Shown here piece after piece: positions 27,680-38,232 of a DNA stretch of 64,000 nt. The notes beneath the pieces are model-generated. The model ran no database searches. It saw only the letters and a list, made by a program, of their open reading frames with translations, and was not told the origin of the DNA. Source of the stretch: an uncultured Rhodobiaceae bacterium (GTDB taxonomy: Bacteria > Pseudomonadota > Alphaproteobacteria > RS24); contig CALEFA010000070.1 in the NCBI GenBank assembly GCA_937876775.1, positions 186,001 through 250,000 of the forward strand, in the 5' to 3' direction. Every line of letters begins with the position of its first letter. The stretch's first letter is position 1. A program made the position numbers and the translations under genes.

Positions 27680-28858
27680 TTAGCCGCGCGATAATTCGCG
27701 CATCGCACCGTCGAGACCTTCGAGGGTCAATGGATACATGCGGTCAGAGAAAATTTGCTTAATGATTTGCGTTGAGGCGGTGTGTTCCCAATAGCGTTCC
27801 GCCACCGGATTCAGCCAGACGCAATTTTCATAGATTTCGGTCACACGTTGCAGCCAGGTCGCACCGGCTTCTTCGTTCCAATGTTCGACCGAACCGCCCT
27901 CATAGGTGATTTCATACGGGCTCATCGACGCATCGCCAACGAAAATAACCTTATAGTCGGATGGGAAAGTGTGTAGCACATCCCAAGTTGGCATTTTTTC
28001 AGTGTGCCGCCGCGTATTGTCTTTCCACAGGCCCTCATACAGGCAGTTATGGAAATAGAAATATTCCATATTCTTAAATTCGGTACGGGCGGCAGAGAAT
28101 AATTCTTCGCACAAGCGAATATGCCCGTCCATTGATCCGCCAATGTCAAAAAACACCAGCACTTTGACCTTATTGCGCCGCTCGGCAATCATTTTAATGT
28201 CGAGATAGCCGGCATGGGCAGTGGATTTAATCGTGTCGTCGATATCAAGAATATCGGCTTCGCCGTCACGGGCGAATTTGCGCAGGCGGCGCAGGGCCAC
28301 CTTAATATTCCGCGTGCCCAGCTCAACGCTGTCGTCGAGATTCTTATATTCGCGCTTGTCCCAGACTTTCACCGCTTTGCCATGGCGGCCTTCTTTTTGG
28401 CCAATGCGCACGCCTTCAGGGTTGAAGCCATCGGCGCCAAACGGCGATGTGCCGCCGGTGCCGATCCATTTATTGCCACCCTCATGGCGCTTCTCTTGTT
28501 CTTCGAGGCGTTTTTTCAACTCCTCCATAATTTTTTCCCAGCCGCCGAGGGCCTCAATTTCTGCCTTTTCTTCTTCGGTCAGAAATTTTTCGGTCATTGA
28601 GCGCAGCCATTCCTCTGGAATTTCCGCAATGTCGCCTTCGCCGAGGCTCTCCAACCCTTTGAACACTTCGCCAAATACCCGATCGAATTTATCGAGATTG
28701 CGCTCGTCCTTGACCAAAGCGGCCTTCGAGAGATAATAAAATTCTTCGACCTGATTGCCGATGACATCATTATCGAGGGCTTCGAGCAGGGATAAATACT
28801 CGCGCAAAGACACCGGCACATTTTGTGCTTTCAGCTCATGGAAAAAATTAACGAACAT
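27680..28858 (-). CDS. VWA-domain protein of the CoxE-like family
   Basis: The 392-residue protein has a helical N-terminal half (PVSLREYLSLLEAL, then a charged Gly-rich linker GTGGTSPFGADGF) and a C-terminal von Willebrand A domain. Its metal site is FFDIGGSMD, the CoxE-type form with Gly in place of the first Ser of DxSxS. CoxE-like proteins pair with MoxR ATPases as chaperones that mature metalloenzymes or remodel complexes. The MoxR gene is immediately upstream with 23 bases between. No CO-dehydrogenase genes are near, so the client is unknown. Confidence 0.82.
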   Translation of the reverse strand: MFVNFFHELKAQNVPVSLREYLSLLEALDNDVIGNQVEEFYYLSKAALVKDERNLDKFDRVFGEVFKGLESLGEGDIAEIPEEWLRSMTEKFLTEEEKAEIEALGGWEKIMEELKKRLEEQEKRHEGGNKWIGTGGTSPFGADGFNPEGVRIGQKEGRHGKAVKVWDKREYKNLDDSVELGTRNIKVALRRLRKFARDGEADILDIDDTIKSTAHAGYLDIKMIAERRNKVKVLVFFDIGGSMDGHIRLCEELFSAARTEFKNMEYFYFHNCLYEGLWKDNTRRHTEKMPTWDVLHTFPSDYKVIFVGDASMSPYEITYEGGSVEHWNEEAGATWLQRVTEIYENCVWLNPVAERYWEHTASTQIIKQIFSDRMYPLTLEGLDGAMRELSRG

Positions 28859-28881
28859 GGGGCAAAGCCTCCGGTTTTACT

Positions 28882-29733
28882 TTAATTGCGCTCTCGGCGG
28901 GCGAGGAAGGCGAGACGTTCAAACAAATGCACATCTTGCTCATTCTTAATCAACGCGCCATGCAGCGGCGGAATCAATTTGCCAGAATCTTGCTCGCGCA
29001 GGGTTTCAGGGTCAATGTCCTCATTCATCAAAAGTTTCAACCAATCAAGCAGTTCAGAAGTTGATGGTTTCTTTTTCAGGCCGGGTACCTCGCGCACTTC
29101 ATAAAAAGACGCCAGCGCATTGCGTACCAAACGGTCTTTAATGTCTGGATAATGCACATTGATAATCTGACTCATTGTTGCCGCATCGGGGAATGAAATA
29201 TAATGGAAGAAACAGCGGCGCAAAAATGCGTCTGGCAATTCTTTCTCATTATTCGACGTGATGATCACCAAAGGCCGCTCAACCGCCTTAATCGTTTTGC
29301 CAGTTTCATAGACATAAAATTCCATGCGATCGAGCTCTTGCAGCAAATCATTTGGAAACTCAATATCTGCCTTATCAATTTCGTCGATCAGCAGAACAAC
29401 GCGCTCTTTCTTTTCAAAGGCTTCCCACAATTTGCCTTTATTAATGTAATTTTCCACATTCTTAACGCGCTCGTCGCCTAATTGGCTGTCGCGCAGACGG
29501 GTGATGGCGTCATATTCATACAAGCCTTGCTGGGCTTTGGTGGTTGATTTGACGTGCCAAGTGATGAGTTCCATATCAAGTGCTTTGGACACTTCTTCGG
29601 CCAAAACGGTTTTACCTGTACCTGGCTCCCCTTTAATCAAAAGTGGGCGCTGCAAGGTGAGGGCGGCATTCACCGCAACCCGCAGGTCTTCCGTGGCAAT
29701 ATAATTTTCAGTGCCTTCAAACTTCTGTGACAT
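28882..29733 (-). CDS. MoxR-family AAA+ ATPase
   Basis: The 283-residue ATPase has Walker A GEPGTGKT (35-42), Walker B VVLLIDEIDKAD, sensor-1 region VIITSNNEKELPDAFLRRCFFHYISFP and a C-terminal lid. It belongs to the MoxR/CoxD group that works with VWA proteins in metal-cofactor insertion or complex activation. The VWA partner is the next gene on the same strand. The ATG is at the family position. Confidence 0.9.
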   Translation of the reverse strand: MSQKFEGTENYIATEDLRVAVNAALTLQRPLLIKGEPGTGKTVLAEEVSKALDMELITWHVKSTTKAQQGLYEYDAITRLRDSQLGDERVKNVENYINKGKLWEAFEKKERVVLLIDEIDKADIEFPNDLLQELDRMEFYVYETGKTIKAVERPLVIITSNNEKELPDAFLRRCFFHYISFPDAATMSQIINVHYPDIKDRLVRNALASFYEVREVPGLKKKPSTSELLDWLKLLMNEDIDPETLREQDSGKLIPPLHGALIKNEQDVHLFERLAFLARRERN

Positions 29734-30022
29734 AAAATTTCCTATCTAACTTGTATTCTAAGTAAAGCTCTCATATGGCGAAAAACACTAAGCGCAAGGC
29801 GGCCTCTCCGCAAGTCTGAATTTCGGTGTAACCAGAATAAAGGCGGTTTAACGCCTTCAATCGACGGCGCGTTTCAGCGCGCGCTGACAATTATACAAAA
29901 TCATCTGTGAAATGAGCATGCTTTACCTTGATTTAAACGAGCGAATTGGGTAATTAAGGCGCGCGCAAGATGACATTGTGTGGGCACATACCAATTTTTA
30001 GAAAAACGCAGAGTGAGAAACG

Positions 30023-30439
30023 ATGGCAACGCGAATTCCAAAAGACTATGTCCCTTCGGATGACGAACCATTTATGAATGCACGCCAGCGCGAATATTTT
30101 CGCCGCAAGCTGCAGGATTGGAAGGATGATCTGGTTAAGGGCACGCGCGAAACCGTTATTGGTTTGCAAAATGAAAGCACCCAGCATCCTGATGATGCCG
30201 ACCGTGCCGCCTCCGAATCTGAAAAAACCTTGGAGCTGCGTACCCGCGATCGCCACCGTAAGCTGATCAGTAAAATTGACGCTGCGCTGCGCCGTATTGA
30301 AGACAAAACCTACGGCTATTGCGACGAAACCGGCGACCCCATCAGCCTTAAACGTCTCGATGCACGGCCTATTGCCACCATGGGCATTGAGGCACAAGAG
30401 CGGCATGAGAAGCGCGAGCGGGTTTATCGCGACGATTGA
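30023..30439 (+). CDS. dksA: RNA polymerase-binding transcription factor DksA, zinc-less type
   Basis: The 138-residue regulator binds the RNA polymerase secondary channel and acts with ppGpp. The coiled-coil arms (REYFRRKLQDWKDDLVKG and SEKTLELRTRDRHRKLISKIDAAL) flank a tip containing DDADRAASE with the acidic Asp pair (DD) important in DksA function. The globular part YGYCDETGDPISLKRLDARPIAT keeps only the first of the four zinc cysteines, as known for several alphaproteobacterial DksA proteins. The 290 bases upstream hold an AAGGCG/CGCCTT hairpin (29840-29857) but no recognisable gene. Confidence 0.93.
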   Translation: MATRIPKDYVPSDDEPFMNARQREYFRRKLQDWKDDLVKGTRETVIGLQNESTQHPDDADRAASESEKTLELRTRDRHRKLISKIDAALRRIEDKTYGYCDETGDPISLKRLDARPIATMGIEAQERHEKRERVYRDD

Positions 30440-30587
30440 TCGCCCGTCGACCTACTGAGTCTGTTGTTTCGGGACTGCCGATTCTCTCACAACCGCTTTC
30501 ATGCGTGCCGATAAAAACTTATCCACCCCTGATTTTGTACTGAAACACGTAACGTTTTCAATGTGTTAAAATTGTGCTGGACAATAA

Positions 30588-30602
30588 GAACAAAATAGGA
30601 AC
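30588..30602 (+). promoter_or_regulatory. LexA (SOS) box of recA
   Basis: GAAC-AAAATAG-GAAC is the exact GAAC-N7-GAAC direct repeat bound by LexA in many alphaproteobacteria. It lies 53 bases before the recA ATG, so recA should be SOS-induced. Confidence 0.8.
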
Positions 30603-30655
30603 ATAATCACTCATTGAAGCGCCTTCTAGGCTATGAAATAACCAAGGAGAACCTT

Positions 30656-31759
30656 ATGGCTGAAAATGTGGTGGACCTAATGGAAAAGAGTGAAGAAAAG
30701 AAAAAGGCGCTTGAGGCGGCTCTTTCTCAAATTGAGAAGAATTACGGCAAAGGCTCAGTAATGAAACTGGGTGACCCGGAAAATATTATGCAAATTGAGT
30801 CGATTTCGACAGGCTCAATTGGTTTGGATATTGCGCTGGGTATTGGCGGTCTACCGCGTGGCCGGATCGTTGAAATTTACGGCCCTGAAAGCTCGGGTAA
30901 GACCACTTTGGCATTGCACACTGTGGCGGAAGCACAAAAGACCGGCGGCATTTGCGGCTTTATTGACGCCGAACACGCCCTCGATCCTGCCTATGCCCGC
31001 AAGCTTGGTGTCGGCATTGAAGACCTCCTGATTTCGCAGCCGGATAATGGCGAGCAAGCGCTGGAAATCGCCGATACATTGGTGCGCTCAGGCGCGGTTG
31101 ATGTTTTGGTCATCGACTCAGTGGCGGCTTTGACACCGCGCGCTGAATTGGAAGGTGAAATGGGCGACAGCTTGCCAGGTTTGCAAGCGCGTCTGATGAG
31201 CCAAGCACTGCGTAAACTGACCGGTTCTATTTCGCGTTCCAATACAATGGTGATTTTCATCAACCAAATTCGGATGAAAATTGGTGTGATGTTCGGCAGC
31301 CCAGAGACCACAACCGGCGGTAATGCGCTGAAATTTTATGCCTCTTGCCGTCTCGATATTCGCCGTATTGGCGCTTTGAAAGACCGTGAAGAAGTCATCG
31401 GCAATTTGACCCGTGTCAAAGTGGTGAAAAACAAAGTTGCGCCGCCGTTTCGCGTGGTTGAATTTGACATTCTTTATGGCGAGGGCATTTCCAAAACCGG
31501 TGAATTAATTGATTTGGGTGTGAAAGCCGAAATCGTTGAAAAATCGGGTAGCTGGTATAGCTACGGCGAAGTGCGTATTGGTCAGGGCAAGGAAAACGCT
31601 CGTAAATTCTTGATCGATAATCCCGATATGGCTGCTGAGATTGAAGAAAAAATCCGCGCCGATGCTGGTTTGGTCGACATTGAAGAATTGACCAAGGACG
31701 AAGCCGTCATGGTCGAAGGGCAAGACAGTGAACCAGTGATTGGCGAAGTCGCCGGCTAA
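30656..31759 (+). CDS. recA: Recombinase RecA
   Basis: The 367-residue protein forms the strand-exchange filament and triggers LexA self-cleavage. Core motifs are Walker [10 protein letters not shown], the loop [26 protein letters not shown] (L2) and [17 protein letters not shown]. The ATG at 30656 follows AAGGAGA by 5 bases, so the longer frame from 30614 is not the start. The C-terminus is acidic ([15 protein letters not shown]), as usual for the regulatory tail. A SOS box lies upstream and a strong hairpin terminator follows. Confidence 0.98.
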   Translation: MAENVVDLMEKSEEKKKALEAALSQIEKNYGKGSVMKLGDPENIMQIESISTGSIGLDIALGIGGLPRGRIVEIYGPESSGKTTLALHTVAEAQKTGGICGFIDAEHALDPAYARKLGVGIEDLLISQPDNGEQALEIADTLVRSGAVDVLVIDSVAALTPRAELEGEMGDSLPGLQARLMSQALRKLTGSISRSNTMVIFINQIRMKIGVMFGSPETTTGGNALKFYASCRLDIRRIGALKDREEVIGNLTRVKVVKNKVAPPFRVVEFDILYGEGISKTGELIDLGVKAEIVEKSGSWYSYGEVRIGQGKENARKFLIDNPDMAAEIEEKIRADAGLVDIEELTKDEAVMVEGQDSEPVIGEVAG

Positions 31760-31792
31760 TTTCGACTGGTTTTGTCGTTTTACCGATAAATT

Positions 31793-31830
31793 CAGGCTCA
31801 ATACGCAAGTATTGGGCCTGTTTTGTCTTT
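31793..31830 (+). terminator. Intrinsic terminator after recA
   Basis: A 12-bp stem CAGGCTCAATAC / GTATTGGGCCTG (one G-T pair) caps on a GCAA tetraloop and is followed by TTTTGTCTTT. It lies 34 bases after the recA stop. Confidence 0.88.
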
Positions 31831-31915
31831 GGCTCTCTTGTCGACAGCGACGGACAGGGATAAAACTATAGTCGAATAAAAGACATCATGGCGGTCCGCG
31901 TCATTGGGAGGATTT

Positions 31916-34588
31916 ATGTCGACTGGTATCGCCGATATTCGTGCGCAATTCTTAGATTATTTTGCTGGGCACGGGCACACGAAAATGGCTTCAAGCCCTT
32001 TGGTGCCGCTCAATGACCCGACCTTGCTTTTCACCAATGCTGGCATGGTGCCATTCAAGAATTATTTTACCGGTCAAGAGACGGCGCCAGTGTCGCGGGC
32101 CGTGAGTTCGCAAAAATGCGTGCGCGCTGGTGGTAAACATAACGACCTAGATAATGTCGGTTACACCGCGCGCCACCACACATTTTTTGAAATGCTCGGC
32201 AATTTTTCCTTTGGCGATTATTTCAAAGAAGAAGCAATTTACTTCGCCTGGCAGTTTCTCACCAAAGACATGCAATTGCCGGCCGAAAATTTACTGGCCA
32301 CCGTCTATGCCGATGACGATGAAGCGTTTGATTTGTGGAAGAAAATTGCCGGATTGCCGGATGAAAAAATCATTCGCATTGCCACCAGTGATAATTTTTG
32401 GTCGATGGGCGACACTGGGCCTTGCGGGCCGTGTTCGGAAATTTTTTACGATCATGGCGAAGCTATTGCAGGCGGCCCGCCCGGAAGCCCGGATGAGGAC
32501 GGTGATCGGTTTATCGAAATTTGGAATTTGGTGTTCATGCAATTCGACCAACAGGGTGATGGCACGCGTGTGCCGCTGCCCAAGCCGTCGATTGATACCG
32601 GCATGGGACTTGAGCGTATTGCCACGGTCTTGCAGGGCCAGCACGATAATTACGACACGGATTTAATGCGGCATTTAATCGAGGCGTCGGCTGACCTGTC
32701 CGGTCAGGCCATTGATGGCGCCTTCCGCATGAGCCACCGAGTGATTGCTGATCATTTGCGCTCTGCGGCGTTTTTGATAGCCGATGGGGTTTTGCCGTCC
32801 AATGAAGGACGCGGTTATGTGCTGCGGCGGATCATGCGCCGCGCCATGCGCCATGCGCATATGCTGGGCACCAAAGAGCCGCTATTATGGCAATTATTCC
32901 CGGCTTTGAAATTACAAATGGCGGCCGCTTATCCAGAACTCGAACGCGCCGACGCGTTGATTGTGGAAACGCTGAAACACGAAGAAAGCCGGTTCCGTGA
33001 TATGTTGGGACGCGGCTTACGCCTGCTGGAAGACGAAGTCGATGGCATCAAGGGCAAGAAACTGGCCGGCGAGGTTGCGTTCAAACTCTACGATACATTT
33101 GGGTTCCCGCTAGATCTCACGCAAGACGCTCTGCGCGAGCGCGGTCTCAGTGTTGACACAGACGGTTTTGATAAGGCGATGGAGAAACAACGCGCTGAGG
33201 CGCGTGCCAATTGGTCAGGTTCGGGGTCGGAAGCGACGGAAACCATTTGGTTCGATCTACGCAATGATTTAGGCGCCACGGAATTTGTTGGTTATCAATC
33301 GGAAGCTGCCGAGGGGCAGGTGGTGGCCATTTTGCAAGACGGAGCAGAAGTAGAGGTCGCGTCAGCCGGCAGCGAAGTTTCGGTGTTGCTCAATCAAACG
33401 CCTTTTTATGCCGAAAGTGGTGGCCAAGTTGGCGACAGCGGTGTGCTCAAAGATGATACTGATTTGCATGTTGATATTACCGATACGCAGAAAAAACTCG
33501 GCGCTTTGCATGTCTTGCGCGGCACAGTGACGGCTGGCACTTTGCGCAAGTCCGCCTTACTGCATCAACAAGTCGATGGCGCCCGGCGTCAGGCCATTCG
33601 CGCCAATCACAGCGCCACCCATTTGCTACACGAAGCCTTGCGCCGCGTGCTTGGGGCGCATGTGACGCAGAAAGGCTCATTGGTTAGCGATGCCAGTTTG
33701 CGTTTTGATTTCAGTCACCCCAAAGCCATGACGGACGCACAAATTTTAGAAACTGAAATGCTGGTCAATCAGGTAATTCGTGAAAATGATCAGGTGACGA
33801 CGCGGCTGATGACGCCAGATGAAGCCATTGAAGCCGGCGCCTTGGCGCTATTTGGCGAAAAATACGGGGACGAAGTGCGGGTCTTATCTATGGGGCAGGC
33901 GCCAGATAGCGATCGACCGCATTACTCGGTCGAACTTTGCGGTGGCACCCATGTCAATCGACTGGGCGATATCGGCTTGTTGAAAATCAGCCAAGAGGGC
34001 GCTGTCGCGTCTGGCGTGCGCCGCATTGAGGCCTATACTGGCGCTGGCGCTTTGGCTTTCATCGCTGGACAGGAAACCGTGCTGCGTGAGACCACAGATT
34101 TATTAAAAATCAGCGCACAAGACGTGCCCAATCGGGTCGGCAAATTGCTCGATGAGCGCAAACAATTGGAGCGCGAGTTGGCAGATGCCAAGCGCCAATT
34201 AGCGCTGATGGGCGGCGCTGGTGGCACCGCTGCACAAGATGACGGCGCCCGCGATATCAACGGTATCACCCTTATAGCCCGTTGCTTGGATGGCCTGCCA
34301 GCCAAGGAATTACGCGGTTTGGTTGACGACGGCAAAAAGCAAATCGGTAGCGGTGTCGTGGTGTTTATTGGCATTGATAATGGCAAGGCTGGCATTGCCG
34401 TTGGCGTCACCGCTGATTTAACCGACCGTTTTGACGCGGTTGAGTTGGTCAAGCTGGGGGCAGAAAAGCTCGGCGGCACGGGCGGCGGCGGTCGTCCCGA
34501 TATGGCGCAAGCCGGCGGCTCGGATGTCACTGGCGGCGCACAAGCCATAGCTGCCATTGAGCAAGCTATTGAGGCCGCCTCAAGCTAA
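31916..34588 (+). CDS. alaS: Alanyl-tRNA synthetase
   Basis: The 890-residue class II enzyme charges tRNA-Ala. It opens with [24 protein letters not shown], has the catalytic [22 protein letters not shown], the editing motif [12 protein letters not shown] and [13 protein letters not shown] (zinc ligands), a coiled coil ([19 protein letters not shown]) and the Gly-rich C-Ala domain. GGGAGGA ends 3 bases before ATG 31916, which is chosen over 31904. It follows recA, an order seen in many proteobacteria, but has its own 5' region after the recA terminator. Confidence 0.97.
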   Translation: MSTGIADIRAQFLDYFAGHGHTKMASSPLVPLNDPTLLFTNAGMVPFKNYFTGQETAPVSRAVSSQKCVRAGGKHNDLDNVGYTARHHTFFEMLGNFSFGDYFKEEAIYFAWQFLTKDMQLPAENLLATVYADDDEAFDLWKKIAGLPDEKIIRIATSDNFWSMGDTGPCGPCSEIFYDHGEAIAGGPPGSPDEDGDRFIEIWNLVFMQFDQQGDGTRVPLPKPSIDTGMGLERIATVLQGQHDNYDTDLMRHLIEASADLSGQAIDGAFRMSHRVIADHLRSAAFLIADGVLPSNEGRGYVLRRIMRRAMRHAHMLGTKEPLLWQLFPALKLQMAAAYPELERADALIVETLKHEESRFRDMLGRGLRLLEDEVDGIKGKKLAGEVAFKLYDTFGFPLDLTQDALRERGLSVDTDGFDKAMEKQRAEARANWSGSGSEATETIWFDLRNDLGATEFVGYQSEAAEGQVVAILQDGAEVEVASAGSEVSVLLNQTPFYAESGGQVGDSGVLKDDTDLHVDITDTQKKLGALHVLRGTVTAGTLRKSALLHQQVDGARRQAIRANHSATHLLHEALRRVLGAHVTQKGSLVSDASLRFDFSHPKAMTDAQILETEMLVNQVIRENDQVTTRLMTPDEAIEAGALALFGEKYGDEVRVLSMGQAPDSDRPHYSVELCGGTHVNRLGDIGLLKISQEGAVASGVRRIEAYTGAGALAFIAGQETVLRETTDLLKISAQDVPNRVGKLLDERKQLERELADAKRQLALMGGAGGTAAQDDGARDINGITLIARCLDGLPAKELRGLVDDGKKQIGSGVVVFIGIDNGKAGIAVGVTADLTDRFDAVELVKLGAEKLGGTGGGGRPDMAQAGGSDVTGGAQAIAAIEQAIEAASS

Positions 34589-34623
34589 GCTTATATCGTC
34601 GTTTATCCGTAAAGCTGGCGCGC

Positions 34624-35847
34624 CTACTGGCCTTTAGACAGCGCGTCCTCGAGGTTTTCGCTGACTTTGTCCAAGAACCCTTCGGTGCTCAGCCATTTCT
34701 GGCCCGAACCAACCAGAAGCGCTAAATCCTTGGTCATGGCACCGCGCTCGACCGTGCTGACACAGGTTTTTTCCAACGTGCTGGCGAAATTGGCGAGGGC
34801 TTTATTGTCGTCTAAATCAGCCCGTTTGCTGAGCCCACGGGTCCAAGCAAAAATCGACGCAATGGAATTGGTCGAGGTTTCTTCGCCACGTTGATGCGCC
34901 CGATAATGCCGCGTCACCGTTCCGTGCGCCGCTTCCGCTTCCATAGTTTTACCATCTGGCGTCAACAGCACAGAAGTCATCAAACCCAGTGAACCAAAGC
35001 CTTGCGCCACGGTATCGGATTGCACATCGCCATCGTAGTTTTTACACGCCCAGACGAAAGCGCCCGACCATTTCAAAGCGGCCGCTACCATGTCGTCAAT
35101 CAGACGGTGCTCATAGGTAATGCCAAGGGCTTCGAATTTGCCTTTGTAATGGGCATCAAAGACTTCTTGGAACAAATCCTTAAAGCGCCCGTCATAGGCC
35201 TTCATAATGGTGTTTTTGGTCGACATATAAAGCGGCCATTTGCGTTCAATGGCATACATCATGCAGGCATGGGCGAAATCGCGAATGCTCTTGTCGAGAT
35301 TATACATCGACATGGCAACGCCGCCGCCGGGGAAGTCAAACACTTCAAATTCTTTCAGGTCGCTGCCGTCGCTGGCTTCCCAGCGCATGGTCAATTTACC
35401 GGGCCCCGGCACCACAAAGTCAGTGGCGCGATATTGGTCGCCAAAAGCATGACGGCCGATAACGATTGGGTCGGTCCAACCCGGCACAAGGCGCGGCACA
35501 TTGCGGCAGATAATCGGTTCGCGGAACACCGTGCCACCGAGAATATTGCGGATGGTGCCATTGGGTGAGCGCCACATTTTTTTCAAGCCAAATTCTTCAA
35601 CCCGCGCTTCATCTGGTGTGATGGTGGCGCATTTAACGCCGACGCCGATTTCTTTAATCGCCTCAGCCGAGTCAATGGTGATTTGGTCATTTGTCTCATC
35701 GCGCGCTTCGATTCCCAAATCGTAATAGCGCAGATCAATGTCCATGAACGGCAAGATCAACTTGTCTTTGATCATCTGCCAAATAATACGGGTCATTTCG
35801 TCGCCATCGAGTTCTACAATGGGATTTTCTACTTTGATCTTTGTCAT
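34624..35847 (-). CDS. icd: NADP-dependent isocitrate dehydrogenase, homodimeric type
   Basis: The 407-residue TCA enzyme decarboxylates isocitrate to 2-oxoglutarate with NADP+. The start [19 protein letters not shown], the substrate loop [22 protein letters not shown] and [19 protein letters not shown] match the eukaryote-like homodimeric subfamily common in alphaproteobacteria. AAGGAAG precedes ATG 35847, which is preferred over 35889. It is divergent from the TrmJ-like gene and convergent with alaS. Confidence 0.96.
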   Translation of the reverse strand: MTKIKVENPIVELDGDEMTRIIWQMIKDKLILPFMDIDLRYYDLGIEARDETNDQITIDSAEAIKEIGVGVKCATITPDEARVEEFGLKKMWRSPNGTIRNILGGTVFREPIICRNVPRLVPGWTDPIVIGRHAFGDQYRATDFVVPGPGKLTMRWEASDGSDLKEFEVFDFPGGGVAMSMYNLDKSIRDFAHACMMYAIERKWPLYMSTKNTIMKAYDGRFKDLFQEVFDAHYKGKFEALGITYEHRLIDDMVAAALKWSGAFVWACKNYDGDVQSDTVAQGFGSLGLMTSVLLTPDGKTMEAEAAHGTVTRHYRAHQRGEETSTNSIASIFAWTRGLSKRADLDDNKALANFASTLEKTCVSTVERGAMTKDLALLVGSGQKWLSTEGFLDKVSENLEDALSKGQ

Positions 35848-35939
35848 TATTGCTTCCTTGTCGCCATGCGGCTGGTGAGAGGGAAACATAGCAAAAGCTT
35901 GGCATTGATAAAAGAGCCAGTTTCACTTATTGGAACATT

Positions 35940-36815
35940 ATGGAAGATTTTTCGGAAAATAATGCCGCGCCGGCGATTATTCTGGTCGGCGCACAATTGG
36001 GCGAGAACATCGGCACCGTAGCGCGCGCCATGTTGAACTTCGGTCTCACCGATTTGCGCTTGGTCAATCCGCGCGCTGGCTGGCAAATCGATCGCGCCCG
36101 CAAGGCCGCCTCAGGAGCCGATGCGCTGATAGATAATCATCGACTTTACACGAGCGTTGCCGAGGCCACCGCGGACCTCGGTTTTTTGGTGGCGACGACG
36201 GCACGGATTCGCGACATGGTAAAACCTGTCATGACACCAGCGCATATTGCTGCCGAGATGCGCGGACGCCTCGAAAAAACTGGCGAAATTGCCCAAAGCG
36301 GCATTTTATTTGGCCCCGAACGCACCGGCTTAGAAAATGAAGATATTTCTTTGGCTGATGTGATTTGTCGGGTGCCTTTGAACCCGGATTTCACCTCACT
36401 GAACCTTGCTCAGGCGGTTTTATTAATCGGTTATGAGTGGTTTCAAGCAGCCGATACGACGCCGCCAGTTAGCGAAATGACGCCCGGTACGCGGCCAGCA
36501 ACGCGCGGCGAAATGAACGCCATGTTCGCCCATTTTGAGGCTGCGCTTGAGGCTTCGGGGTTTTTGAACCCGCCGGAGAAGCGTCCGGCCATGGCGCGCA
36601 ACTTGCGCAATATGTTTCACCGCGCCCGTCTCACCGAACAAGATGTGCGCACCTTTCGCGGCATTATCAACTCGCTATTACGCTGGCCACGCGGCTCACG
36701 CGACGCTCAATTAAAGCCGCGTGTCGGGGCGATTTCGCGCGGTTTGGCTGACCCAGAAGCAGGGGCGCCAGAGGATTTAGAAAAAACCTTAGAAAACGGC
36801 GAAAATCGTGTTTGA
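35940..36815 (+). CDS. trmJ: SPOUT RNA 2'-O-methyltransferase, TrmJ-like
   Basis: The 291-residue protein has the TrmH/SpoU order: IILVGAQLGENIGTVARAMLNFG (motif 1), LRLVNPRAGW, ILFGPERTGLENEDI (motif 2) and VPLNPDFTSLNLAQAVLLIGYEW (motif 3, knot). TrmJ methylates the 2'-O of nucleotide 32 in tRNA anticodon loops; a C-terminal extension of about 80 residues fits TrmJ. The start follows GGAA weakly. The rpsD promoter overlaps its 3' end. Confidence 0.85.
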   Translation: MEDFSENNAAPAIILVGAQLGENIGTVARAMLNFGLTDLRLVNPRAGWQIDRARKAASGADALIDNHRLYTSVAEATADLGFLVATTARIRDMVKPVMTPAHIAAEMRGRLEKTGEIAQSGILFGPERTGLENEDISLADVICRVPLNPDFTSLNLAQAVLLIGYEWFQAADTTPPVSEMTPGTRPATRGEMNAMFAHFEAALEASGFLNPPEKRPAMARNLRNMFHRARLTEQDVRTFRGIINSLLRWPRGSRDAQLKPRVGAISRGLADPEAGAPEDLEKTLENGENRV

Positions 36816-36839
36816 CATGACGCCTAGCATGCGTATATT
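36812..36839 (+). promoter_or_regulatory. Sigma-70-like promoter of rpsD
   Basis: A perfect TTGACA (36812-36817) and TATATT (36834-36839) are 16 bases apart. The -35 hexamer overlaps the stop of the TrmJ-like gene, and rpsD begins 62 bases downstream. Confidence 0.65.
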
Positions 36840-36901
36840 ACGCGCCAATCAGCGAGTTTCTTCTCGCCATTTTGTTTTAAACTATGTAAGGACCGCGCCG
36901 C

Positions 36902-37522
36902 ATGAGCAAGCGCCTATCAACGAAGTATAAAATTGACCGCCGCATGGGCGAAAACATCTGGGGCCGTCCGAAAAGCCCAGTGAATCGCCGTGAGTATGGC
37001 CCAGGCCAGCACGGTCAGCGTCGTCGTGGCAAATTGTCTGACTTTGGTCTGCAGTTGCGCGCCAAGCAGAAGCTTAAAGGCCATTATGGTAACATCACCG
37101 AAAAACAGTTCCGTGGCATTTATGCTGAAGCGGTTCGGGTGAAAGGTGACACCAGCGAAAATCTTGTTGGTCTATTGGAATCACGTTTGGATGCGGTTGT
37201 TTACCGCGCCAAATTCGTCACAACCGTTTTTGCCGCCCGCCAGTTCGTCAATCACGGTCACGTGATGGTTAATGGCCGTCGCTGCAACATCTCAAGCCGT
37301 CGTCTGAAAGTTGGCGATGTCGTCGAAGTGCGCGAGAAGTCACGGACTTTGAACATCGTGCTGGAAGCAATTCAAAGCGCAGAGCGCGATTTGCCAGAAT
37401 ATCTCGACGTTGATCACAATAAATTGACCGCGACATTGGTGCGCGTTCCCCAGCTTGCTGAAGTGCCTTATCCGGTACAAATGGAGCCAAATCTGGTGGT
37501 TGAGTTTTACTCACGTAATTAG
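36902..37522 (+). CDS. rpsD: 30S ribosomal protein S4
   Basis: The 206-residue primary 16S rRNA-binding protein is recognisable from [52 protein letters not shown] and the S4 RNA-binding domain [13 protein letters not shown]...[17 protein letters not shown]-terminal zinc cysteines are absent, as in many alphaproteobacteria. It stands alone, away from the alpha operon, as usual in this class. AAGGACCG lies a few bases before the ATG, and a bidirectional hairpin follows. Confidence 0.98.
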   Translation: MSKRLSTKYKIDRRMGENIWGRPKSPVNRREYGPGQHGQRRRGKLSDFGLQLRAKQKLKGHYGNITEKQFRGIYAEAVRVKGDTSENLVGLLESRLDAVVYRAKFVTTVFAARQFVNHGHVMVNGRRCNISSRRLKVGDVVEVREKSRTLNIVLEAIQSAERDLPEYLDVDHNKLTATLVRVPQLAEVPYPVQMEPNLVVEFYSRN

Positions 37523-37560
37523 ATTGTCAAGTTTCGCCGCCCCAATTGTGGTAGGCAAGA

Positions 37561-37599
37561 AAAACCCGCCTCATGTGTTTCACAGGGCGGGTTTTTTTT
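37561..37599. terminator. Bidirectional terminator between rpsD and grxD
   Basis: AAAACCCGCC pairs with GGCGGGTTTT around a 15-base loop, with T8 on the + strand and an A-rich run on the left that gives a T-rich tract on the - strand. It separates the two convergent stops. Confidence 0.85.
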
Positions 37600-37632
37600 G
37601 GCCGGTTTGATGGCCGGCAGATGATAGAAATT

Positions 37633-37971
37633 TTATTCCGCGTCTGACAGCAGCGATATGCCTTTTTCAGCCAGATAGGGGCGCAATTCGCCTTCTTCGA
37701 ACATTTCGCGGATAATGTCACAACCGCCGACAAACTCGCCTTTGACGTATAGCTGCGGAATGGTTGGCCAGTTTGAATAGGTTTTAATACCGTCGCGCAG
37801 CCCATCGTCCTCCAGCACATTCACGCCTTTGAAGGCGACGCCGATATGTGACAGAATTTGCACCACTTGGCCAGAAAACCCACATTGTGGAAAAACCGGC
37901 GTGCCTTTCATGAAAAGCACCACATCGGCGCCATCAATTTCTGATTTAATTTGATTATCTGTGTCGCTCAT
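37633..37971 (-). CDS. grxD: Monothiol glutaredoxin, Grx4/GrxD type
   Basis: The 112-residue protein carries the CGFS active site (Cys30) in [17 protein letters not shown], plus [19 protein letters not shown] with the TIPQ cis-proline motif. GrxD dimers bind a [2Fe-2S] cluster and pass it to BolA partners and apo-proteins. The bolA gene is directly upstream with 9 bases between, supporting a Grx-BolA pair. Confidence 0.95.
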   Translation of the reverse strand: MSDTDNQIKSEIDGADVVLFMKGTPVFPQCGFSGQVVQILSHIGVAFKGVNVLEDDGLRDGIKTYSNWPTIPQLYVKGEFVGGCDIIREMFEEGELRPYLAEKGISLLSDAE

Positions 37972-37980
37972 AACGCGCTC

Positions 37981-38223
37981 CTACTGATTGTTTTCCGGAA
38001 CCCCGGTTTGTAAAGCCAGAGCATGCAATTCATCACCCATGCCGCCTTTTAGCGCGTCATAGACCATTTTGTGCTGCTCAACGCGGGATTTACCGGCAAA
38101 GGCAGCAGAAACAACATGTGCCGCATAATGGTCACCATCGCCGCGCAAATCGGTAATTTCAACCTGCGCGTCGGGCAGGGCCTGACGGATCATTTGCTCT
38201 AATTGGCCAGCACTCATCGGCAT
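37981..38223 (-). CDS. bolA: BolA/IbaG family iron-sulfur regulator
   Basis: The 80-residue protein has the BolA-fold signature: MIRQALPDAQVEITDLRGDGDHYAAHVVSAAFAGKSRVEQHKMVY (listed as three adjoining segments) and the conserved His in EQHKMVYDAL. It binds an iron-sulfur cluster with monothiol glutaredoxin. Its ATG follows purL by 9 bases and grxD follows it by 9, so it belongs to the purine transcript. Confidence 0.93.
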   Translation of the reverse strand: MPMSAGQLEQMIRQALPDAQVEITDLRGDGDHYAAHVVSAAFAGKSRVEQHKMVYDALKGGMGDELHALALQTGVPENNQ

Positions 38224-38232
38224 GACACTCTC

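Noticed and set aside
29734-30022. Small RNA or ORF in the gap before dksA
   Set aside because: There is an AAGGCG/CGCCTT hairpin and a 14-codon frame but no T run, ribosome site or known RNA pattern.
35002-35568. 188-residue rightward frame antisense to icd
   Set aside because: It lies wholly inside a strong icd gene and shows only reverse-complement low-complexity patterns.
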